Shown: piece after piece, positions 43,426-53,135 of the stretch
How positions within the stretch are numbered: the stretch's first letter is position 1
Layout of the letters: every line of letters starts with the position of its first letter
DNA from: UBA961 sp049426725
GTDB taxonomy: Bacteria; Bacteroidota; Ignavibacteria; Kapaibacteriales; UBA961
Direction of reading: 5' to 3'
Length of the DNA stretch: 64,000 nt
Assembly (NCBI GenBank): GCA_049426725.1
Contig: JBMSYN010000003.1
Coordinates: forward strand, 92,257 to 156,256
Notes under the pieces: model-generated
Database searches by the model: none
Told to the model about the DNA's origin: nothing
Seen by the model: only the letters and a program-made list of their open reading frames with translations
Program-made: the position numbers and the translations under genes

Positions 43426-45867
43426 ATGTCTATCAACAACATGCATAATCGGAGTTATTGCTTCTATACACATTTCAATATCTGTTGCTTTGTGTTTATG
43501 TGTTTGTCACAATTTAGTTCGACACTTCATGCGCAACAAGATTATGCGCTGATTCGCATACCAGTAGAATCAGCACCTGATCTCCGTACTCTGCAATATC
43601 TTGGTTTGGATGATGATCATGGAATAAGAAAACAAGGCAAATATTATGAGAGCATAGTGGGTGAATATGCTCAATTGCAATTACAGAAGCATCAGATTCC
43701 ATTTGAAATACTTATTCCTGATATGGAATCATTTTATTCTTCAAGACTTCAATCTGAGTATCCAATTTTCATGAAGCAGATGAAAAATGAATCAATATTT
43801 GCTCCAAAGAATTTCGTGACAGGAAGCATGGGGGGATATTATAGGCTTGAAGAGATATACAGAGAAATGGACAGATTAAGTCAATTTGCAAAGGGTTATT
43901 TTATTTCTCATGACACAATCGGATTTACTTCTGAGAATAGGCCTATCATGTCATGGACTTTCGGTGCGGGTAATCAATCCAAAAAGCCAAGTTCATTGTT
44001 GACTTCTTTACATCATGCAAGAGAGCCGGGCGGGGCAACCACAGTATTGTATTTTTTGTGGGATTTGCTTGAAAGAGCTTCCGATCAAGAGAATGAAGCG
44101 GTTTATCTCATGAATGAACGGATACTTGTTATTGTGCCATGCCTCAATCCGGATGGATATGCATTCAATCAAGAGCAAAGGCCTGAAGGCGGTGGTTTAT
44201 GGAGAAAAAATCGACGTATCATCAATGCCAATACATTTGGTGTGGACTTGAATAGAAATTATGGTCCAGAATCTTTTTGGAATGCCAATAATGGAGGATC
44301 TTCCACAGACCCAAACAGCGATCTCTATAGAGGTGATGCCCCATTCTCTGAACCTGAAACTCAAGCCATACGCAATCTTTGTTCGATCTACAGATTCGGT
44401 TGTATTTTCAATTATCATTCCTACAGCAATTTGCTGATTTATCCTTTTGCTGCATTGAGTCGTGAAACAGATGATTCTTCCACCTTTCGGGGTTTTGCCG
44501 CTGATGCAACGCGATTCAATGCATATTCTGCTGGCAGAGATTTGGAAACTGTTGGATATACGACAAGAGGAAATTCTGATGATTGGGCTTATCATGAACA
44601 TAATGCCCTCGCTTTCACCCCGGAAGTTGGTGCAATAACTGATGGATTTTGGCCATCCCCTACACGCATTTTACCTCATGCCAAAGAAAATCTCCACATG
44701 AATTATCAAGCACTTTGGAGCTCAGGATCTAATTTGTGCATTCGTCTTGCGGAAAAAAGTATTGATTCTATGAATCAAGGAAATCCCGCAGTCGGTTCAC
44801 TTGTGATAGATATTCAAAATATTGGAAGGTTAGATCTGAAAGAGCAATCGACTGTGCGAATTCATGCATTGCGTAAAGACATTGTCTTGCTCGATTCGAT
44901 TATCACCATTGATAGCATTTCTTCGGGTGAGCGAATATCAAGAAATATACGATTTGAAATAATGAACAATTACAGAAACGGAGATCAAGCTCGCTTTCTG
45001 ATCACAAGAACTCAGCATGGAATACCAAGAACGGATACTGCAATCATCAATTTGTATAAACCAACAGTGTTTGATGTTTTTGTCAAAGAATCAGATCGTG
45101 AACATTTCGAACTTGGTTCTTGGAATACACAATCCGGAAAAGAGATTTTTCTTGAAGATAGCCCCCGATCAATGTATAAACCCAAGACTGATAATTATGC
45201 CGTTTTTACCAAAGATCTTGATTTGTCTTCTTATCGAAGCGCAACACTTCAATTGGAGACTCAATGGAATATTGAACCCATGAGTGATTTTGCTGTGATT
45301 CAAGTAAGTACAGATAAAGGCGCAACATGGGAATTTCTTCGAACTTCTCGAATGGTAAAAGGAAGCGGTATTTCCGGTGGAAAACAAGCAAGTAATGGAT
45401 TTGGTTTTCAAGGAAATATGCCGGAATGGGAATTTCAAAAAACTGATTTATCAGGTTTATTGAAAAGTACAGTTCGTTTTCGATTTGGTATGCTTTCTGA
45501 TGATGGAGCCGAGTTCAATGGTTTTGCCATCAAAAATGTACGAGTGCTTGCCTATGCTGATTCTTTCAGCGCCATTGCTGATTCGGAATATACATCATTA
45601 CAAACAAGGATTTTTCCCTCTCCGGCAAATGGCGATAATGTTTTTGCCATGATAGAAAGAAAAGAACAAGGCTCCCCACTATCTTTGACCATTGGTTTAT
45701 ATGATCATCTCGGACGTAAAGTCTCAAATGATATGCAACAGATACTATTTGAAAAGGACTTGTTGCTCTCCATTCCAATTGCATCAATTGCTGGTGGAGT
45801 ATATCATCTAAAAATACAAGATCAATATGGTCAGAATCACATGTTGTCATTCCCAATCATTCGATGA
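43426..45867 (+). CDS. Secreted M14 zinc carboxypeptidase with C-terminal sorting region
   Basis: About 813 residues from MSINNMHNR (the ATG at 43441 is an alternative start; earlier codons would overlap the divergent gene). A signal peptide ends TLHAQQ. The M14 catalytic domain shows zinc ligands in HHAREPGG (His and Glu) and the third His in FNYHSYSN, substrate-binding GGGLWRKNRR and DLNRNYGPESFW, and the catalytic Glu in FTPEVGA. The rest is beta-rich with a jelly-roll-like domain near 570-690 (WNTQSGKEIFLED...), and the end resembles a T9SS domain (RIFPSPANGDNVFAMI, YDHLGRKV, GGVYHLKIQD). An extracellular peptidase for nutrition is the probable role. Confidence 0.87.
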   Translation: MSINNMHNRSYCFYTHFNICCFVFMCLSQFSSTLHAQQDYALIRIPVESAPDLRTLQYLGLDDDHGIRKQGKYYESIVGEYAQLQLQKHQIPFEILIPDMESFYSSRLQSEYPIFMKQMKNESIFAPKNFVTGSMGGYYRLEEIYREMDRLSQFAKGYFISHDTIGFTSENRPIMSWTFGAGNQSKKPSSLLTSLHHAREPGGATTVLYFLWDLLERASDQENEAVYLMNERILVIVPCLNPDGYAFNQEQRPEGGGLWRKNRRIINANTFGVDLNRNYGPESFWNANNGGSSTDPNSDLYRGDAPFSEPETQAIRNLCSIYRFGCIFNYHSYSNLLIYPFAALSRETDDSSTFRGFAADATRFNAYSAGRDLETVGYTTRGNSDDWAYHEHNALAFTPEVGAITDGFWPSPTRILPHAKENLHMNYQALWSSGSNLCIRLAEKSIDSMNQGNPAVGSLVIDIQNIGRLDLKEQSTVRIHALRKDIVLLDSIITIDSISSGERISRNIRFEIMNNYRNGDQARFLITRTQHGIPRTDTAIINLYKPTVFDVFVKESDREHFELGSWNTQSGKEIFLEDSPRSMYKPKTDNYAVFTKDLDLSSYRSATLQLETQWNIEPMSDFAVIQVSTDKGATWEFLRTSRMVKGSGISGGKQASNGFGFQGNMPEWEFQKTDLSGLLKSTVRFRFGMLSDDGAEFNGFAIKNVRVLAYADSFSAIADSEYTSLQTRIFPSPANGDNVFAMIERKEQGSPLSLTIGLYDHLGRKVSNDMQQILFEKDLLLSIPIASIAGGVYHLKIQDQYGQNHMLSFPIIR

Positions 45868-46694
45868 ATAGTACTCACATATTTCATTCTTGGTATTCAA
45901 GAGTCATTGCATTCATCCTTGTCATTGCTTTTGGATATGGAATTGAAATATTGTTCGCTTATACTTTGAATATGTTCGGAATATCCTTTCTAATCATGTT
46001 TTTTGGTATGATTGGAATAGAATATGCTCGAGGTGGCACATATCAAACTATTGGATTTCCACTTGACAAAAATACAATGTCAGATCTCTTCATTGGATTC
46101 ATGTTAGGTTCTATTCCCATCATCATGCTCATAGCGGGGCTAAATGTATGTGATCTTTGCGATATCACTCTAACAAACAATGTGATGATATCTGGTATAT
46201 TCTCAATAGTGATATATGCCATCGTTGAAGAGTTACTATTCCGAGGCATGATCTTTCAAGCATGTGTTGAACGTTTTTCTTTCATCCCAACTGCCATAGT
46301 GTTTTCTTTGGTCTTTGCAAGCGCGCATGTATTTAATCCCTCATTTGACACACTATCAATGGTGAATACCCTCCTTGCCGGACTCTTGTTTTCTTATGCA
46401 TGGTATCATACTCGATCTCTCTGGCTTCCAATTGCCATACATATTGCTTGGAATCTTACTTTGTTTGTGACGGGTATGACCTTGAGTGGAATTGACTCTC
46501 AACAGTCTATTTTTTCCGTGAACATTATGGATGTCAATCTCACACCTTGGTTACATAGTAGATATGGTATTGAAGGAACAGTCTATTGTACGCTTATGTT
46601 ATTGCTCATGGGATTTGTGATTTCCAAGATATCAGTGCCACCACAAAGATTCGCCCGATTGTTTCATTTGGAGTATCGAATACACCATGCTTGA
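45864..46694 (+). CDS. CPBP-family intramembrane metalloprotease
   Basis: A 276-residue protein with about eight membrane helices. The CPBP (CAAX protease/bacteriocin-immunity) motifs are complete: EELLFRG in the first, FASAHVFN in the second and HIAWN in the third. These residues form the metal site within the membrane. In bacteria the members cleave membrane proteins or confer self-immunity to peptides; the substrate here is unknown. It starts inside the stop codon region of the carboxypeptidase (ATGA overlap), and the following TPR gene begins at or over its stop, so the three genes are coupled. Confidence 0.9.
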   Translation: MNSTHIFHSWYSRVIAFILVIAFGYGIEILFAYTLNMFGISFLIMFFGMIGIEYARGGTYQTIGFPLDKNTMSDLFIGFMLGSIPIIMLIAGLNVCDLCDITLTNNVMISGIFSIVIYAIVEELLFRGMIFQACVERFSFIPTAIVFSLVFASAHVFNPSFDTLSMVNTLLAGLLFSYAWYHTRSLWLPIAIHIAWNLTLFVTGMTLSGIDSQQSIFSVNIMDVNLTPWLHSRYGIEGTVYCTLMLLLMGFVISKISVPPQRFARLFHLEYRIHHA

Positions 46695-47889
46695 GATGAA
46701 AAATACCCATGACACACTATCATGTAGCCGAAGATTACAACGCTTTGTGCTCATGTTATCATTCACTTTGCTTGCTCAATTTGTTCCATTGAAATCACAA
46801 TGGATCATGATGCGATCAGATGCCGATTCGCTAGTGCAAATGGGTGCAACCATGATCTACAATATGGAATTTGATGCTGCCTCTGCATTATTTGGCAAAG
46901 TAATTGACATGTATCCTAAGCATCCTGCAGGATATTTCCTGGACGCAATGGTTGAATGGTGGAGAATTCAAGCAGATCGAAGAAAGAAAAACAATGATGA
47001 GATCTTTCTCAATAAATGCGCTAAAGTGATAGTGCTTTGTGATGATTTATTGAGTGAGAATCCCAAAGATTTATCAGCTCTCTTTTTCAAAGGTGGAGCA
47101 CTTGGCTTTAGAGGTAGGTATTATGCCGGGAGAGAATCTTGGTTAAAAGCCGCCGATGATGGACATGTCGCATTCAAGATTTTACAGCAATGTCAACAAC
47201 TCGCTCCGGGCAATCATGATATCATGCTTGGTACAGGTTTATACAATTATTATGCTTCCGCTCTACCTGAGCAATATCCGGCACTGAAAGCTGTTATGAT
47301 GTTTCTGCCGAAAGGCGACAAAAATCTTGGTATCATGCAATTGCAAGCAGCCGGAAGAGGTGCACGTTATGCAGCTACCGAAGCAAAAGTTTCACTTTTG
47401 CAAGTGTGGTATCAATTTGAAAAAAATGCAGTTGAAGCTTTGCCTGTTGCAATGGACCTTTATACAAGATTCCCTAAGAATCCCTATTTCCATCGCTATG
47501 TTGGAAGATGCCAAGTTATGCTTGGAATGTGGACAGAAATGGAACAAACATGGAGAAATGTTGTCAATCGTTGCATAAGTAGAAGTATCGGTTATGATCA
47601 ACAAACTGCCAGAGAAGGTTTATACTATATTGGTCTTGCGCTCATGAATCGAAAACAACTAGATTCTGCTTTAACATATTTTTACAAATGCGATGAAGCA
47701 GGTCGATTTTTGGATGAAGATGTTTCGGGTTTTACGATAAAAGTCAATATGAAAATTGGAAATATTTATGATGTTCAAGGTAAGCGCTCACTTGCGATTG
47801 AACAATATAAAAAGGTGCTCAAATGGGATGATCGACAAAACTCTCATGATGAAGCAAAGCGCTATATCAATCAACCTTTCTCTTTCTGA
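46687..47889 (+). CDS. Exported TPR-repeat protein
   Basis: A 400-residue protein. A hydrophobic export segment (VLMLSFTLLAQFVPLKSQ, about 22-39) is followed by helical repeats with the TPR pattern, for example AATMIYNMEFDAASALFGKVIDMYPKHPAGYFL near 50-80 and GLALMNRKQLDSALTYFYKCDEAGRF near 320. The C-terminal repeat IGNIYDVQGKRSLAIEQYKKVLKWDD is also clear. It probably serves as a protein-interaction scaffold in the periplasm. The first codon is either ATG 46687, overlapping the protease stop by 8 bases, or ATG 46696. It precedes the mutase gene by 14 bases. Confidence 0.78.
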   Translation: MLEMKNTHDTLSCSRRLQRFVLMLSFTLLAQFVPLKSQWIMMRSDADSLVQMGATMIYNMEFDAASALFGKVIDMYPKHPAGYFLDAMVEWWRIQADRRKKNNDEIFLNKCAKVIVLCDDLLSENPKDLSALFFKGGALGFRGRYYAGRESWLKAADDGHVAFKILQQCQQLAPGNHDIMLGTGLYNYYASALPEQYPALKAVMMFLPKGDKNLGIMQLQAAGRGARYAATEAKVSLLQVWYQFEKNAVEALPVAMDLYTRFPKNPYFHRYVGRCQVMLGMWTEMEQTWRNVVNRCISRSIGYDQQTAREGLYYIGLALMNRKQLDSALTYFYKCDEAGRFLDEDVSGFTIKVNMKIGNIYDVQGKRSLAIEQYKKVLKWDDRQNSHDEAKRYINQPFSF

Positions 47890-47903
47890 ATTGGAATAAG
47901 CAC

Positions 47904-50039
47904 GTGAGTGAACAATCATCAATGGAAAATTGGCAAAGGCTTGCATCAAAAGAATTGAAGGGAGCATCTCCGGATTCCCTCAATAAGCAAACTGCAGAAA
48001 ATATAATAATCAAACCTGTCTATGCATCGACTGATGTACCGAGTGATGTTACCGGACATGAAATGCCGGGAGTTTTCCCTTATGTGCGTGGTCCTTATGC
48101 CACCATGTATGCCAATAGACCATGGACAATCCGCCAATATGCCGGATTCTCCACTGCATCGGAATCAAATGCTTTTTATAAAAGAAATCTTGCTGCCGGA
48201 CAAAAGGGTCTTTCAGTTGCATTCGACTTGGCAACACATCGTGGTTATGATTCCGATCATCCACGTGTGGTGGGAGATGTAGGTAAAGCCGGTGTGGCGA
48301 TTGATTCTGTCGAAGACATGAAAACTCTCTTTGATGGTATTCCACTTCAAAGTATGTCTGTATCCATGACAATGAATGGCGCTGTAATACCTGTCCTTGC
48401 AATGTTTATTGTTGCCGGTGAAGAACAAGGCGTAAAGATGGAGGATTTATCAGGAACCATTCAAAATGACATCCTGAAAGAATTTATGGTTCGCAATACG
48501 TTCATATATCCTCCAGAACCTTCGATGAGGATTGTTGCAGATATCATTGAATTCACAAGCAAATACATGCCCAAATTCAATAGCATAAGCATCAGTGGTT
48601 ATCACATGCATGAAGCAGGGGCAAGCGCGGTGCAAGAAATCGCTTATACAATTGCAGATGGATTGGAATATGTGAAAAGTGCGCTTGATCGCGGTTTACA
48701 TATTGATGATTTCGCTCCCCGACTTTCATTCTTTTGGGGAATAGGAATGAACTTCTTCATGGAAATTGCAAAGATGCGTGCCGCAAGAAAGTTATGGGCT
48801 GAAGAGATTCAGAAATTTAATCCTCAAAAACAACATTCATTATTGCTTAGAACGCATTGTCAAACTTCCGGTTGGTCACTTGCTGCTCAAGATCCATATA
48901 ATAATGTTATTCGCACAACCATCGAAGCCATGAGTGCCATCCTAGGTGGAACGCAATCATTGCATACAAATTCATTTGACGAAGCACTTGGTTTGCCCAC
49001 TGATTTTTCTGCCAGAATTGCTCGTAATACACAATTGATTCTTGCCGAAGAGACACATATCACAAAAGTCGCTGATCCACTAGGTGGTTCGTATTATGTG
49101 GAATCACTGACAGACTCTTTATATCAAGAAGCCAAGAAGATCATGTCTGAAATCGAACAATTGGGTGGCATGACCAAAGCAATTCAGCAAGGAATTCCCA
49201 AAAGAAGAATCGAAGAATCAGCAGCTCGCAGGCAAGCATTGATTGACCAAAAAATAGAAATCATTGTTGGCGTGAATAAATATCATCCTGATGAAGAAAC
49301 ATCAGTTGATGTGTTGGACATTGATAATACGGCTGTCTTGGAAGAACAAGTCAACCAATTAAATCAAATTAAGGAGCGAAGAAATGCTGATTTGGTTTCG
49401 GCTTCCCTCTCAAGAATTCAATCCAATGCACGATCCGGATCAGGTAATTTGCTCGAAGCAGCAATTGATGCTGCCAGAAATAGAGCAACTTTAGGTGAAA
49501 TATCCGAAGCAATGGCTCATGTCTTCGGAAGATATGAACCACAAGTATCGCTGATAAGTGGTGTATATGCTGCTCATAATCAAGACAATAAAGGATTTTC
49601 CATGGTGCAGAATGATATTTTAGCATTTGAAAAGAAATTTGGAAGACGACCCCGGATCATGGTTGCAAAACTTGGACAGGATGGACATGATCGTGGAGCA
49701 CATGTTATTGCCACAGGTTTTGCCGATGCAGGATTTGATGTGGATTTAGGCCCTCTCTTTCAAACCCCAGAAGAAGCCGCAAGACAAGCAATAGAGAGTG
49801 ATGTTCATGTAGTTGGAGTTTCGAGTCAAGCAGCAGGACATAAGACTCTCATACCACTTTTGATCAAATCACTCAAAGATCAAGGCGCTGATGATATCTT
49901 GGTTATTGCAGGGGGCGTAATCCCACCAAAAGATTATGATGAATTATATGCTGCCGGAGTAAAAGCTATTTTTGGTCCCGGAACAAATGTTACGGAAGCC
50001 GCCATGGATGTTGTACGACTGATCAATAAAGAATCATAA
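47904..50039 (+). CDS. scpA: Methylmalonyl-CoA mutase (large subunit, B12-binding)
   Basis: A 711-residue adenosylcobalamin enzyme interconverting L-methylmalonyl-CoA and succinyl-CoA. The N-terminal TIM barrel (about 50-430) includes RPWTIRQYAGFSTA and RTHCQTSGWSL. The C-terminal B12 domain (about 570-705) has the GQDGHDRGAHV motif (DxHxxG) followed by VGVSSQAAGH and AGGVIP. The protein is of the Sbm/ScpA or MutB type; no small MutA subunit or MeaB GTPase is next to it. The start is a GTG at 47904; an ATG at 47922 is possible. It works in propionate and odd-chain metabolism or in glyoxylate-independent succinate production. Confidence 0.95.
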   Translation: MSEQSSMENWQRLASKELKGASPDSLNKQTAENIIIKPVYASTDVPSDVTGHEMPGVFPYVRGPYATMYANRPWTIRQYAGFSTASESNAFYKRNLAAGQKGLSVAFDLATHRGYDSDHPRVVGDVGKAGVAIDSVEDMKTLFDGIPLQSMSVSMTMNGAVIPVLAMFIVAGEEQGVKMEDLSGTIQNDILKEFMVRNTFIYPPEPSMRIVADIIEFTSKYMPKFNSISISGYHMHEAGASAVQEIAYTIADGLEYVKSALDRGLHIDDFAPRLSFFWGIGMNFFMEIAKMRAARKLWAEEIQKFNPQKQHSLLLRTHCQTSGWSLAAQDPYNNVIRTTIEAMSAILGGTQSLHTNSFDEALGLPTDFSARIARNTQLILAEETHITKVADPLGGSYYVESLTDSLYQEAKKIMSEIEQLGGMTKAIQQGIPKRRIEESAARRQALIDQKIEIIVGVNKYHPDEETSVDVLDIDNTAVLEEQVNQLNQIKERRNADLVSASLSRIQSNARSGSGNLLEAAIDAARNRATLGEISEAMAHVFGRYEPQVSLISGVYAAHNQDNKGFSMVQNDILAFEKKFGRRPRIMVAKLGQDGHDRGAHVIATGFADAGFDVDLGPLFQTPEEAARQAIESDVHVVGVSSQAAGHKTLIPLLIKSLKDQGADDILVIAGGVIPPKDYDELYAAGVKAIFGPGTNVTEAAMDVVRLINKES

Positions 50040-50064
50040 AAAAAGCCCTCCAAATGGAGGGCTT
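50038..50064 (-). terminator. Intrinsic terminator of GAPDH gene
   Basis: The perfect stem AAGCCCTCC / GGAGGGCTT has loop ATTT as read on the minus strand, and the minus-strand product ends in TTTTTTT. On the plus strand the trailing tract is weaker, so it mainly serves gapA, though it could also help to end the mutase transcript. Confidence 0.88.
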
Positions 50065-50069
50065 CTGCT

Positions 50070-51059
50070 TTAGGCGCAAACTTTGACGAGAAGGTCTACC
50101 ACTCGATTTGAATAGCCCCATTCATTGTCATACCAACCAACTACTTTCACGAGATTGCCCATCGACATAGTTGATTGTGCATCGAAAATGCATGAGTGTG
50201 GATTACCGATGATATCAACCGATACAAGTGGATCTTCGGAATATTCCAGAATGCCTTTCAAATATGTATCTGCTGCTGCTTTCATGGCAGCATTGATCTC
50301 TTCCTTACTGGTTTCTTTTTTTAAAACTGCAGTGAAATCTGTCACCGAACCATCTGGAGTTGGAACGCGGAAAGAAAATCCGTCTAATTTCCCTTTTAAC
50401 TCGGGAAGCACTTCGCCTACGGCTTTTGCCGCCCCTGTTGTAGTTGGGATGATGCTGACTGCTGCAGAACGAGCTCTGCGAAGATCTTTATGTGGCAGAT
50501 CCAAAATGCGCTGATCATTGGTATATGCATGAACGGTTGTCATATACCCCTTTTCAATGCCAAATGCATCATTCAGTACTTTTACCATTGGTGCAAGACA
50601 ATTGGTGGTGCATGATGCATTGGAGAGTACGGTTTCTGAACCACTCAATGAGGAATCATTGACACCAAGAACAACAGTCTTATCAAGAGCATCTTTTGCA
50701 GGTGAAGTTAAAATTACTTTCTTGGCATGTTTCAAATGTTTGGATAATTGCTCTTTTGAACTAAACACACCTGTGGATTCAATCACGCAATCCAAATCTG
50801 ACCATGGAATCGATTCAATGGATTTTTCCGCACTGATGGCTATTGTTTTGCCATTGACTATTATGGAAGAGTCTTGAGCAGTGACCTCTCCTGAGAAACG
50901 ACCATGCACGGAATCGAATTTGAGAAGATGTGCCAAAGTCTTGGCATCTGTGAGATCATTGATGCCAACAATCTCAATGAGATCTGGTCTGGCAGCTGCC
51001 ACTCTGAACACAAGACGCCCGATGCGTCCAAAACCATTGATTGCGATGCGAATTGCCAT
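50070..51059 (-). CDS. gapA: Glyceraldehyde-3-phosphate dehydrogenase, type I
   Basis: A 329-residue glycolytic enzyme with the NAD-binding INGFGRIGR at the start and the active-site NASCTTNCLAP near residue 147-157 (the first Cys is the nucleophile). The ALNDLTD-like adenosine pocket (GINDLTDAKTLAHLLKFDSVHGRF) suggests NAD rather than NADP preference. RRARSAAVSIIPTTTGAAKAVG and WYDNEWGYSNRVVD are standard. It is transcribed alone, with a strong terminator after it and a TAATTTTG promoter box ahead at 51097-51104. No other glycolytic gene is adjacent. Confidence 0.97.
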   Translation of the reverse strand: MAIRIAINGFGRIGRLVFRVAAARPDLIEIVGINDLTDAKTLAHLLKFDSVHGRFSGEVTAQDSSIIVNGKTIAISAEKSIESIPWSDLDCVIESTGVFSSKEQLSKHLKHAKKVILTSPAKDALDKTVVLGVNDSSLSGSETVLSNASCTTNCLAPMVKVLNDAFGIEKGYMTTVHAYTNDQRILDLPHKDLRRARSAAVSIIPTTTGAAKAVGEVLPELKGKLDGFSFRVPTPDGSVTDFTAVLKKETSKEEINAAMKAAADTYLKGILEYSEDPLVSVDIIGNPHSCIFDAQSTMSMGNLVKVVGWYDNEWGYSNRVVDLLVKVCA

Positions 51060-51096
51060 GGATAGATAGAACCGAAAAAGTGAGAAAAACTAATCA

Positions 51097-51104
51097 CAAA
51101 ATTA
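51097..51104 (-). promoter_or_regulatory. Candidate -7 box of the gapA promoter
   Basis: On the minus strand this reads TAATTTTG and would start a transcript about 31 bases before the gapA ATG. The -33 region (TTTT) is weak. Confidence 0.42.
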
Positions 51105-51175
51105 CAAATTCGTCATGCCTTGGAAAACTCATTGGAAAAATATCGTAAATCGGCATGAATCGAGGGAATTTCCTG

Positions 51176-51183
51176 TAATTTTG
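51176..51183 (+). promoter_or_regulatory. Candidate -7 box of the methyltransferase promoter
   Basis: TAATTTTG sits 14 bases before the ATG at 51197, so a transcript would start only a few bases ahead of it. Translation from the in-frame ATG at 51230 would give a more normal leader. Confidence 0.42.
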
Positions 51184-51196
51184 CCATATAACAAGT

Positions 51197-52072
51197 ATGC
51201 ATCCACTAATAATTCCCCACATTTTCATGGCAGTACATCCGCTTCTTGCTAATGCAGTCGATTTTGAGCTTAGATTTTGTCTGGAAGTCCTGAAATTGGA
51301 ATCATTTCATCTTGGATATTCCGATTCTGAAACTGAAGTGATCGATTCTTTATCTGCTTTACGATCAGCTCAAGCTACCTATACTCGCAGTATCGTGGAG
51401 TGGATACCAAGTGCTCCAAGCACAATACTTGATGTTGGTTGCGGAATTGGAGATGTGGACTTAGCTCTAGAAAAGTCGGGGCATATCGTGCATGGTCTCT
51501 CTCCGGAAAAGCAACATAAACCATATTTCAGGAATACTCACCCTGAAAGTAGATTTATTCATTCGGGTATAGAAACTTTTACACCAACGATGCAATATGA
51601 TGTCTTGCTCATGAGTGAATCAAACAATTATTTCACCTTACAGGATGGAATGTCTGCAATTCTTCGTTGCGTAAAGCCGGGTGGACATGCATTGATCTCC
51701 GGATTCTTTAGAACGTCAGATGATCCCCTCATCAATTCGAATATGGTGTATCGAAGTGATTTTGAGAAAGAATGCACTCATTATGGATTTCATATCATTC
51801 GTTCGGAAAATATGAGCCATAAAATCATCCCAACGCTTCGATTCACGGAATCTCTCTTTAGAAATTATATGCTTCCAACATTACGCATTGTGCAGGATTT
51901 GATGCTTGGTTTTTCTCCAACTTTGAGATTTCTACTCGGTACTGTGTTTAAGAGGATGAGTAATTTCTTGGAGATTCTTGAGAAATGGTATGATGCTAAT
52001 TTAAGTGAAGGTTTCTTTCGTGAGAATATGACATATCATGCATATTTGATTCAAGTTCCGGAGAAAAAGTGA
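51197..52072 (+). CDS. Class I SAM-dependent methyltransferase
   Basis: A 291-residue protein (280 if started at 51230). The S-adenosylmethionine loop ILDVGCGIGDVDLALEKSG lies near residues 75-93. The segment MSESNNYFTLQDGMSAILRCVKPGGHALISGFFR is the usual post-motif region. The C-terminal part from about residue 215 is hydrophobic and basic (TLRIVQDLMLGFSPTLRFLLGTVFKRMSNFL), suggesting a lipid-like or membrane-associated substrate. The substrate is unknown. It overlaps the next gene by GTGA. Confidence 0.8.
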   Translation: MHPLIIPHIFMAVHPLLANAVDFELRFCLEVLKLESFHLGYSDSETEVIDSLSALRSAQATYTRSIVEWIPSAPSTILDVGCGIGDVDLALEKSGHIVHGLSPEKQHKPYFRNTHPESRFIHSGIETFTPTMQYDVLLMSESNNYFTLQDGMSAILRCVKPGGHALISGFFRTSDDPLINSNMVYRSDFEKECTHYGFHIIRSENMSHKIIPTLRFTESLFRNYMLPTLRIVQDLMLGFSPTLRFLLGTVFKRMSNFLEILEKWYDANLSEGFFRENMTYHAYLIQVPEKK

Positions 52073-53085
52073 GAGGTCTTCTCATCATATCTTTATTATT
52101 GATTACTTGTCAAGAATTGATGTCACAAGACTCTCTTCTTGCAATTAAACATGACCCGGCACTCATTGAGGGATTGCATGCTGATACTCCTGCTCCATCT
52201 CCGTATATCGCGCCTTCTGAGTTTACCTATGCAGGGTTTCAGCGATCAACTTTGATGGGGACTCCTCCATTTCGCGAAACTACCATCAAGACTACCCCAT
52301 TTGCAATATTGTCCGGAACATATATTGCCGCGATAACGGCATTGCATATTTATCAAGTAAATACCATTTGGGATTCCACCACTTCATTTCGAATCATCGA
52401 AGATGGAGATTATGGTTTATATGTTGACAAGTTAGGTCATGTTTGGGGTGGATATATGAATGCCTATATTCTTTCCGAGTTCTTGATGGGCTCGGGATTT
52501 AGTCATGATGCAGCTACGCATTGGGGAGCGGCTATGTCATTTGCCTATCAATCCTATGTGGAAATTCTTGATGGGTTTGGTACAAATTGGGGTTTCTCTC
52601 CATCGGACATGTATTCAAATATGCTAGGTCTTGGCTTTTTCCTAGGCCAACATCATTTTCCTTTTTTGCAAAATTTTACTCCGAAGGCAAATTATATTCC
52701 TCCGTCATGGTATGGATCAAAACAACGCGATCAATCATCTTCATTTATTGATGATTATAGTGGTTATACTTTCATGCTGAGTGCAAATGTCAATAATTTG
52801 CTGCCCAAGAATCTAGACCCATATTGGCCTGATTGGTTGAATATCGGGGTTGGTTACACGGCGAGGAATCTAACATATAAAAATGGCGAGCGGAAATATC
52901 TCATAGGTTTGGACATCAATCCGGCCATGGTATTGCCTGATGGCGGAACTGAATGGAATTGGTTTAAGCAATCATTAAATTTTATCCTACTTCCCTTGCC
53001 TATGCTAGAACTTAGCCCTGATGGTCCACCGGTTTTTCGACTGATGTATCCATTTAATTTTTCCATTGGTTCCATTCATTTTTAA
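52069..53085 (+). CDS. DUF2279-family protein
   Basis: A 338-residue protein with a signal sequence (LLIISLLLITCQELMSQ) and the DUF2279 landmarks: DKLGHVWGGYMNAYILSEFL, SHDAATHWGAAMSFAYQSYVEILDGF, and WGFSPSDMYSNMLGLGFFLGQHHFPF. The family is a cell-envelope protein of unknown function. Residues such as His in KLGHV and the acidic EILDGF/SPSD could form a metal site. A GTG start is taken because it overlaps the methyltransferase stop. It lies just upstream of tmRNA with 50 bases between. Confidence 0.75.
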   Translation: MRGLLIISLLLITCQELMSQDSLLAIKHDPALIEGLHADTPAPSPYIAPSEFTYAGFQRSTLMGTPPFRETTIKTTPFAILSGTYIAAITALHIYQVNTIWDSTTSFRIIEDGDYGLYVDKLGHVWGGYMNAYILSEFLMGSGFSHDAATHWGAAMSFAYQSYVEILDGFGTNWGFSPSDMYSNMLGLGFFLGQHHFPFLQNFTPKANYIPPSWYGSKQRDQSSSFIDDYSGYTFMLSANVNNLLPKNLDPYWPDWLNIGVGYTARNLTYKNGERKYLIGLDINPAMVLPDGGTEWNWFKQSLNFILLPLPMLELSPDGPPVFRLMYPFNFSIGSIHF

Positions 53086-53135
53086 GGAGTGTGCAATAAA
53101 CTGATAACCTACTCGTTCTTCACAACCTTTACTAT

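Noticed and set aside
44197..44601. Minus-strand frame of 134 codons opposite the M14 carboxypeptidase
   Set aside because: Covers the catalytic motifs of the real gene on the opposite strand; no homology signs.
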